6,880 nt of DNA from JAGOBX01 sp017999075 [NCBI: Candidatus Babelota bacterium] (GTDB lineage Bacteria; JAGOBX01): positions 1 through 6,880 of the forward strand of contig JAGOBX010000191.1 in assembly GCA_017999075.1 (NCBI GenBank), in the 5' to 3' direction. Made by a program: the position numbers and the translations under genes. The notes below the pieces were generated by a model, which was not told the DNA's origin, searched no databases, and was given only the letters and a program-made list of their open reading frames with translations. Every line of letters starts with the position of its first letter. Position 1 is the stretch's first letter. Shown here piece after piece: positions 1 through 6,400 of the stretch.

Positions 1-672
1 TTATGCGTATGCATTCTTGGCATTATTACTGAACGACTTTTTATAAGACCGGCATTAAATTCTTCTCTTATTTCAATAATAATAATAACTATAGGAATTT
101 CAATAGTCTATCAGTCTGCTGCTATGCTGATATGGGGAAAAGACGCGCTTATACTTCAACCATTTTCAGAAACGGAATTTATTGAATTATCCGAAGAAAC
201 TATACTTAACGTTCAAAATATATGGATTCTCGGAATAACAATTTTTTTTATGATAATACTTCATTTATTTTTTGAAAAAACGATTACCGGAAAAGCATTC
301 ACCGCATGTTCTTCAAATCCTGCTGCTGCTGCTCTTGTGGGGATCGACAGAAATAAAATGGTATTGTTGTCTTTTGCTATAAGCGCAGGATTAAGCGGAA
401 TAGCAGGAGCAGTTTTATGTCCACTCACGAACGCAAGTTATGGAATGGGAGTATCATTCGGTTTAAAAGGGTTTTGTGCAGCTATAGTTGGAGGACTGGG
501 AAACAATATTGGAGCTATACTTGGTGGGTTCATGTTAGGTATTATACAGGAGATGGGGGCAGGCTTTATATCTTCAGGATATAAAGACGCTATATCGTTT
601 TCTATATTAATAATATTCCTGATATTTAAACCTTCCGGAATCCTTGGAAGCAAATGGAAAAAAAGAGTATAA
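1..672 (+). CDS. livH: Branched-chain amino acid ABC transporter, permease LivH (5' partial)
   Basis: LivH is one of two membrane subunits of the LIV/HAAT-family importer, which carries Leu, Ile, Val or related amino acids across the inner membrane. The frame is open from base 1, so the gene is cut by the window edge and 223 residues are visible (full LivH is about 290-310). The ATG at 124 is not the start: the 41 residues before it include ITERLFIRPALN, matching the family's ERxxIRP stretch, followed by an Ile-rich membrane segment. The cytoplasmic loop that docks on the ATPases is visible as GKAFTACSSNPAAAALVGID (292-348... through 351 by codon), and a conserved glycine-rich segment, AIVGGLGNNIGAILGG, follows. 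The C-terminus FKPSGILGSKWKKRV is typical. It is first in a livHMGF series. The precise substrate cannot be read from the sequence. Confidence 0.95.
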   Translation, partial: LCVCILGIITERLFIRPALNSSLISIIIITIGISIVYQSAAMLIWGKDALILQPFSETEFIELSEETILNVQNIWILGITIFFMIILHLFFEKTITGKAFTACSSNPAAAALVGIDRNKMVLLSFAISAGLSGIAGAVLCPLTNASYGMGVSFGLKGFCAAIVGGLGNNIGAILGGFMLGIIQEMGAGFISSGYKDAISFSILIIFLIFKPSGILGSKWKKRV

Positions 673-751
673 ACGATATAAGATTAAAAAATCAAAATAT
701 TATTAACATTAATTTGAAATCTAAACAAATTTAAACAAAGATTTTCAGACA

Positions 752-1747
752 ATGAGTTTACGTAAAGAAAAAAAAGGGCTGTTTTTATTTTTTATAATAA
801 TTATTATTCTGCCATTCATTTTAAATAAATTCCAGGCCGGAGGATATTATCTCGGAGTTCTTGTGCCTATCGGATTATTTTCATTGGCAGCTATAGGGCT
901 CAATCTTCTCATAGGATTTGCAGGTCAAATATCTCTCGGCCATGCAGGATTTATGAGCGCAGGAGCATACAGTTCAGTTTATATATGCAGTAAACTCGGT
1001 TACTCCGCTGTTTACGGACTAATTTTATCTATTATTGTAAACGGTATTTTAGCTTATATTATTTCAAAACCTATTCTAAAACTCAAAGGTCATTACCTCG
1101 CAATGGCAACACTCGGAATCGGTATAATAATTCATATAATATTCCGTGAACTCATGTATTTCGGCGGTGGAGAAGGAATATCTGTTCCCGAACTTAAAAT
1201 AGGTTCTTTTAATTTCAATGATTACAAAATCAAAGAAATTTCTTATTTTTATTTGTCATGGAGTATGACTTTTTTTTCTCTTTTATTATCAATAAATTTT
1301 ATAAATTCAAAATCAGGCAGAGCTTTAAAAGCTATTCATTTAAATGAAATCGCAGCAAATGCCCTTGGAATAAATGTTGCATCATACAAAACCTTCATTT
1401 TTGTATACAGCGCTATTTTAGCTGGAATAGCAGGCAGTTTAATAGCTCATTATAATGCTTATATTCTGCCGTCAACATTTGATTTGCATACTTCAATAAA
1501 ACTTGTAAGTATGGTTATACTCGGCGGTGTCATGAATATATGGGGTGCAATTCTCGGTGCATTTATAATAATGATTCTTCCTGAACTTCTTGGAAAATTT
1601 GATGAGTATGAAGGTCTTATTTACGGAGGAATTATAATTTTAACAATGATATTTTTCCCTGAAGGTTTAATTTTTCTTATAAAGAAATGTGTAAAACATA
1701 TCATTTTTTTTAAAAATAAATTTTTAAAAACTAAATCAGGTTTATGA
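752..1747 (+). CDS. livM: Branched-chain amino acid ABC transporter, permease LivM
   Basis: This is the second membrane subunit of the importer, pairing with LivH. At 331 residues it is complete and of usual length for non-enteric LivM proteins. Hallmarks are GFAGQISLGHAGF (residues 55-67), a LKGHYLAMATLG segment (about 111-122), GGGEGISVP (138-146), the ATPase-contacting loop SGRALKAIHLNEIAANALGI (188-207), and NIWGAILGA (262-270) followed by FPEGLI near the end. Most of the protein is hydrophobic membrane helix; the tail is Lys-rich. The ATG at 752 is the only plausible start, since the frame is closed by TAA at 722 and has no other ATG, GTG or TTG. No convincing Shine-Dalgarno sequence precedes it. 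It lies 79 bp after livH, and its TGA overlaps the livG start as ATGA. UrtC-type urea permeases are related, but neighbours and motifs favour LivM. Confidence 0.96.
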   Translation: MSLRKEKKGLFLFFIIIIILPFILNKFQAGGYYLGVLVPIGLFSLAAIGLNLLIGFAGQISLGHAGFMSAGAYSSVYICSKLGYSAVYGLILSIIVNGILAYIISKPILKLKGHYLAMATLGIGIIIHIIFRELMYFGGGEGISVPELKIGSFNFNDYKIKEISYFYLSWSMTFFSLLLSINFINSKSGRALKAIHLNEIAANALGINVASYKTFIFVYSAILAGIAGSLIAHYNAYILPSTFDLHTSIKLVSMVILGGVMNIWGAILGAFIIMILPELLGKFDEYEGLIYGGIIILTMIFFPEGLIFLIKKCVKHIIFFKNKFLKTKSGL

Positions 1748-2511
1748 ACATATTATCAATTTCAAATTTAAATAAATCATTCGGTGGAATAAATGCAGTA
1801 AAACAATTATCGTTAACTGTAGAATCAAATACTATTACTGCACTAATAGGTCCAAATGGTGCAGGTAAAACAACTGTATTTAATTTAATATCGCGCATAA
1901 TAGAACCTGATTCAGGACAAATACAATATAAATCTGCTGACCTTTTAAAATTAAAACCATATCAGCTTATAAATGAAGGCATTTCACGCACTTTTCAAAA
2001 TGTTGTGTTATTTGAAAATATGTCGCTTCTTGAAAACATTATGACAGGCGGGCACATAAAATGCAGTCATGGTATAACAAAATATTTATTTTCATTTTCA
2101 TTAAGTTCAAAAGAAGACAGAATACTTAGTGAAAAATCAAAATATTACCTTGAGTTTGTCGGATTAAAAGATAAAATTAATTCCTCTATAAATGAACTTG
2201 CTTTTGGACAGCAAAGACTTGCTGAAATATCAAGGGTCCTTGTCAGTGAACCTGAATTTATGCTTCTTGACGAACCAGCTGCAGGATTAAACCCGAAAGA
2301 AACAGAACAACTAGGCGAACTTCTGATAAACATAAAAAAAATGAACAAAACTATTCTGATTGTAGAACATGATATGAATTTAGTTATGAACATCTCAGAC
2401 AAAATTGTTGTAATGAATTTCGGAGGATTTCTTGCAGAAGGCAAACCATCGGATATTTTACATAATAAAGACGTAATATCCGCTTATCTCGGAGATGAAG
2501 AATTATGTTGA
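1744..2511 (+). CDS. livG: Branched-chain amino acid ABC transporter, ATP-binding protein LivG
   Basis: LivG is one of two cytoplasmic ATPases of the importer. At 255 residues it matches the family length. Visible motifs are Walker A GPNGAGKTT (36-44), Q-loop RTFQN with Gln85, signature LAFGQQR (152-158), Walker B FMLLDEP with Asp176 and catalytic Glu177, D-loop AAGLNPKET, and the switch His209 in IVEHD. The signature has Ala-Phe in place of the textbook Ser-Gly; LAYGQQR is normal for LivG, so this is a family trait, not damage. The insert between Q-loop and signature (about residues 100-130) is also typical of LivG. It overlaps livM by 4 bp (ATGA) and livF by 7 bp, which suggests coupled translation and equal output of the two ATPases. 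All ATP-handling residues are present, so it should be active. Confidence 0.97.
   Translation: MNILSISNLNKSFGGINAVKQLSLTVESNTITALIGPNGAGKTTVFNLISRIIEPDSGQIQYKSADLLKLKPYQLINEGISRTFQNVVLFENMSLLENIMTGGHIKCSHGITKYLFSFSLSSKEDRILSEKSKYYLEFVGLKDKINSSINELAFGQQRLAEISRVLVSEPEFMLLDEPAAGLNPKETEQLGELLINIKKMNKTILIVEHDMNLVMNISDKIVVMNFGGFLAEGKPSDILHNKDVISAYLGDEELC
2491..2495 (+). promoter_or_regulatory. Ribosome binding site of livF, inside the livG end
   Basis: GGAGA lies nine bases before the livF ATG at 2505, a good Shine-Dalgarno match and spacing. It sits within the last codons of livG and supports the overlapping ATG as the real livF start. Confidence 0.6.
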
Positions 2512-3242
2512 CAGTAAAAAATCTGAATTCATTTTACAGTAATCTATGCGTTTTGACAAATGTGTCCATTCATATAAATAAAGGAGAAATAGTCACTATA
2601 CTCGGAGCAAACGGAGCTGGCAAAACAACTTTGCTTAATTCTGTTATGAATGTAATAAAAAACAAGACCGGCGAAATTATTTTTAATGAAAAAAATATTC
2701 TGAATTCAGATACTTGCGCAATAGTAAAATCAGGTATAACTCTCGTTCCAGAAGGCAGACAGGCATTTAATAATCTCCCTGTAATAGATAATTTAATTCT
2801 CGGTTCTTACATGAGATACGGTTTTAAAACAGCAAAACAAATAAAATCAGATTTGACTTATATTTTTAAATTATTTCCTGTTCTTGAATCAAGAAAAAAA
2901 GAATATGCCGGTTTTTTATCAGGAGGCGAACAGCAAATGCTCGCCATAGGGCGGGCATTAATGTCAAAACCTGCAGTTCTTCTTCTGGATGAACCTTCAA
3001 TAGGACTTGCCCCAAAAATAACTTTACAGATATTCGGAATAATTAAACAGCTTGCTTCAGATGGAATTACTATTCTGATTGTCGAACAAAACGCTAATCT
3101 TGCTTTAAAATTTGCTGACAGAGGTTATATACTTGAAAACGGCAGAATAATTCTGCAGGGATATTCTGAAGATCTACGCGGTAACAACGAAGTTCAGAGA
3201 GCTTATCTCGGAGCTGACAAAACATCAAAATGGGATAGATAG
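2505..3242 (+). CDS. livF: Branched-chain amino acid ABC transporter, ATP-binding protein LivF
   Basis: LivF is the second cytoplasmic ATPase, working with LivG. It has 245 residues, slightly longer than the roughly 235 usual because of a short polar tail after the conserved AYLGA. Motifs are Walker A GANGAGKTT (34-42), VPEGRQAF (81-88; the VPEGR box is a LivF hallmark), signature LSGGEQQ (138-144) and Walker B LLLDEPSIGLAP with Asp162 and Glu163. The switch residue is Gln195 in IVEQNAN, where most ABC ATPases have His; Gln is the norm in LivF and not a defect. It starts within livG and is the last gene of the operon: the next gene converges on it from the opposite strand. Identity is clear; the substrate range of the transporter is inferred from family only. 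Confidence 0.97.
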   Translation: MLTVKNLNSFYSNLCVLTNVSIHINKGEIVTILGANGAGKTTLLNSVMNVIKNKTGEIIFNEKNILNSDTCAIVKSGITLVPEGRQAFNNLPVIDNLILGSYMRYGFKTAKQIKSDLTYIFKLFPVLESRKKEYAGFLSGGEQQMLAIGRALMSKPAVLLLDEPSIGLAPKITLQIFGIIKQLASDGITILIVEQNANLALKFADRGYILENGRIILQGYSEDLRGNNEVQRAYLGADKTSKWDR

Positions 3243-3285
3243 ATACTCCAAAAACTTTTAAAATGGCGCCCCTTAAAAAATTATA

Positions 3286-3301
3286 AAAATCACCTGATTT
3301 T
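3286..3301 (-). terminator. Possible weak terminator for the minus-strand lectin gene
   Basis: AAAATC-ACCT-GATTTT forms a perfect 6-bp stem with a 4-base loop. Read on the minus strand it is followed, five bases later, by a run of six T (A-run at 3275-3280). It lies about 130 bp beyond the stop of the minus-strand gene. The stem is A/T-rich and weak, so this is only a candidate. Confidence 0.25.
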
Positions 3302-3332
3302 AAATTAAAAATTACCAATTTGTTTTAATTTC

Positions 3333-3362
3333 ATGTTTTTAAACATACAAAACCTTTTTTTT
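3333..3362 (+). terminator. Possible weak terminator for the liv operon
   Basis: ATGTTT-TT-AAACAT (3333-3346) is a perfect inverted repeat. Eight bases later comes a run of eight T (3355-3362), about 90-120 bp after the livF stop. The stem has one G/C pair per arm and the T-run is not directly adjacent, so it is a poor intrinsic terminator by standard rules. Its position between convergent genes is the main argument for it. Confidence 0.25.
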
Positions 3363-3429
3363 GATATTATGAAATAAATATCCGGGTTAAAATGCATACC
3401 TGTCTGTAATATTCCGGGAAATCAAAATC

Positions 3430-6400
3430 TTATAGTTCATTAATAAAATGAGTATTTCCTTCTACTATCGCATTTTTTTTCCCTATTTTTACAATACCAT
3501 CTTTAGGATCAATATACAAAAATCTATCCGAAGGAAACGGATTTAACTTTGTGTCAAAACTCCAAATTATTTCGCCTGATTTGTTATATAAAACTAATTT
3601 TCCGTCCGCAGTAAGCGTTAATTTATGTCCTTTCATTTTTTCCTGCGGAAGTTTAACTTCTTTTATAGAAATATATTTCGGACATTGCGCGAGCAGATTT
3701 AGTTTACTATATTTATCTGCTTCTGCATTGCTATCTTTCTGAGCTTGATTCATTTTAAATATAATACTAATAGAAGCCAAATAATCTCCCTGCATTGCAT
3801 TGAACATATCATTTGCTAATGATATCGCCTCGACCCAATTATCCATAGATTTCGCGTCAAATCCCTTGGCTGCTATCGAATTATTTCCAGTTGGCGCAAA
3901 TTCGGGAATATCATTATACTGCAAATCATTGATAATTGCGTAACGAACCTTATTTGGATTTATCTTTGAGAACAGCGCAGCATCATGCGAACTCCAGATA
4001 ATTCTGTTTTCGTGGTCACTCCATTTAAGTTTTTCTTTAACTGATGCAGTATTATCCATATTGCTGATATACCGCGCCAAAATTCCATTATCCAAAAATA
4101 TTATCCGATTTTTTTCCGCGTCTGTTTTAGAACGCAACACTCCTGGTTTGCCTGTCCAATCCAATTCTACAAACTGTTTACCGTTGTCTAATATTATTTC
4201 ATCACCAGCTTCAAACCACATAATATTCCGGTTTTTATCGTATTTTGAAACGAAATATTCTTCAAATGCAGCTTTACTTACCGCTGATTTGCGTTCCAAT
4301 AAATTCACTATTCCATCGTTAGTATTAATCACAAAATTATAACTGCCGTCAAATCGCATAGCAGTAGCGTTATTATAACTCTGAATAATTTTACCGTTTT
4401 TATCAATGAATTTCAATAAACCGTCTTCTTCAAAAACTACAGAATTACAGCCGTAAAACAAATCGTATGTTTCATCAAACCCTTCTTCTTTTGCAGTCAT
4501 AATTTTTTTCATAGAAATTCTGAACACATTCGTATCTGCCGGTATATATGCCGTAACATTAAAATCAATGAACGGTTTGGCGATTCCTGTTTTTATCGCA
4601 TCAACATACGTTGGATAGGTCATTTGCGCGATTTTCTCGCCGCCTGCTTTCATTATTCTACCGCGTTTGAAAATATATCTGCGTTCAGCTTCGTCTTTTT
4701 CTTTTGCTTCTGCAGCAGCCTGTTCCTCCAATTTTTTTTCTGCTTCAAGGACGCTGATTTTAAAAACAGATGCTAACGGAGAATTCACAGAATCCAGAAC
4801 GCTGTCAATTATCAAATCTCCATCGCCGGTTAAAATCAGCATTTTATTTTTTGATTGATTCTTAATGCCGGATTCCCAGACTTTTGAATTATTTTTATCT
4901 AATAAAACGAGATTTCCGTCTTCCTGAAAAACACATTTTGAACCAACCCCTTTATCTTTAGTTGTGAACAATAATTCCTCGCTATTAGTTTTAGTATCTT
5001 TTCTGACTAATTCAAGTTCGCATTTATCATTCAATCCAAAAGTATAAACAAATGAAGAACTAATTATCCTGTCTTTGCGACTCATATATTCGCCTTTTGC
5101 AAATGTCATTTTTTCATAAATATAATGTTTCTGTCCCTGTTTAAACTGCGTTTTCCACGCTTCGTCCGCAAGCTGGTTATCAGTTGCCGCTTCAATTCCT
5201 TCAGCTGTCATAATCTTCAAAACATACTCATTACCGGATTTTGCGACTATTGCATATGCATTTTTATTCTTATCATCTCCGCCTGTCTGCGAAGTCCATA
5301 ATTCGTTTCCGGTATTGCTCATAACCCTTAAATTTCCTAATGAATCCATATAACAGCTTTCTGCATTTTCAGCTGACATCAGCTGTTTATGAACCTGTGG
5401 AAATTTTCCAGCGTCATCAGTAATATAAATACTCAAACTTCCAATGCCTGTTGTTTTATTACTGCTTGCCGGGATAAATTCAAGATACACTTTTTTATCG
5501 CCGTAACAATAGATTTTATCGCCTTTTTCAAGCATTTTTCCCGGTTCAAGCCGCGTTTTTAAATCAGCCCATTCCTTTTCATAATTATATGTTTGATAAT
5601 TTAAATTATTATTTTGCGATGTTACAATATCACAAACCGGCTTTTTAGATTTATCATAAATTTCAACGCCTTTATCAGTGACAGTTATGTAATCGCCTTT
5701 ACCATCTGTGTTTGAAGTCCAGCGCATTGTTCCGTTCCATGTAAAAATCTGAAAACTTCCGTCAATCAATTCAGCATACGCGCATTCATTTGATTTCAGA
5801 TTATTGGCATGCCATAATTCTTTGCAGCTTTTATCGAATAAAAACAGATTCCCGTCCTTGAAAATCAGATAAGTTCCATTTTGGGAAACCACTTTATCAT
5901 TTTTATTCAAGCGTCTGCCGTTTGATATCGTTCCGCTCATCTGTTCAGCATATTTAACATCAAACGCTGCAAATTTTTCATGATTAAGAATTTGAGATTC
6001 TTCTATTCCGGCATTCTTTACAGATTCTATCATAGCGCGCGCTTTATCGAGTTTTTCTTTGTCCGCAGTTGACGCATTCTTAACTTCTGGAAAAGCTTTT
6101 ATCGCGTCATTTGCAGCCGTCAACAATGAACTCCATTCTTTAATCTTAGTTTCAATATTAACAAATTTTGTCAAATTGGTAATCCTGCTTTCAGCAATTT
6201 TTTTATTGATTAATTCATTAATATTTTGTCTTATTTTGCTGACTGATTCTTTCATAAGAATACTTGAACTCGAACTGGGATCATACTTGTAATTTATTTT
6301 GTTTTGCAGATCCGATAATTTAAATTTCTCGGCTTCAGGTAAAATTTGGATATTATTAATAACCATACTAATGGCATTTTCTACGCGTTGCGCTTCAGCC

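Noticed and set aside
73-91. Run of AAT/ATA triplets as a phase-variation microsatellite
   Set aside because: It is only about four to five units, in frame, and encodes a run of Ile in a membrane helix of LivH; a unit change would not shift the frame.
152-158. LivG-type signature LAFGQ and LivF switch Gln as signs of inactive ATPases (positions given are LivG residues)
   Set aside because: Both are normal variants of these two subfamilies, and the Walker A, Walker B and catalytic Glu residues are intact.
714-742. TTGAAA followed 17 bases later by AAAGAT, as a promoter for livM
   Set aside because: The -10 matches only three of six positions, and the start point would fall almost on the livM ATG. 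In A/T-rich sequence such matches are common by chance.
2145-2444. Minus-strand open frame of 99 codons opposite livG
   Set aside because: It is antisense to the conserved LivG core including Walker B and has no independent coding evidence.
3256-3278. TTTTAA and TTAAAA flanking GGCGCC as a terminator hairpin after livF
   Set aside because: The arms are only A/T pairs, the loop is 11 bases, and no T-run follows on the plus strand. It is weaker than the two hairpins listed.
3243-3429. Small gene or RNA in the convergent gap
   Set aside because: I saw no open frame with a start and ribosome site of useful length that is independent of livF, and no recognisable RNA fold beyond short weak hairpins.
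4061-4342. Plus-strand open frame of 93 codons opposite the lectin gene
   Set aside because: It lies wholly inside a well-supported minus-strand gene, has no recognisable family motif, and similar shadow frames occur along the same gene.
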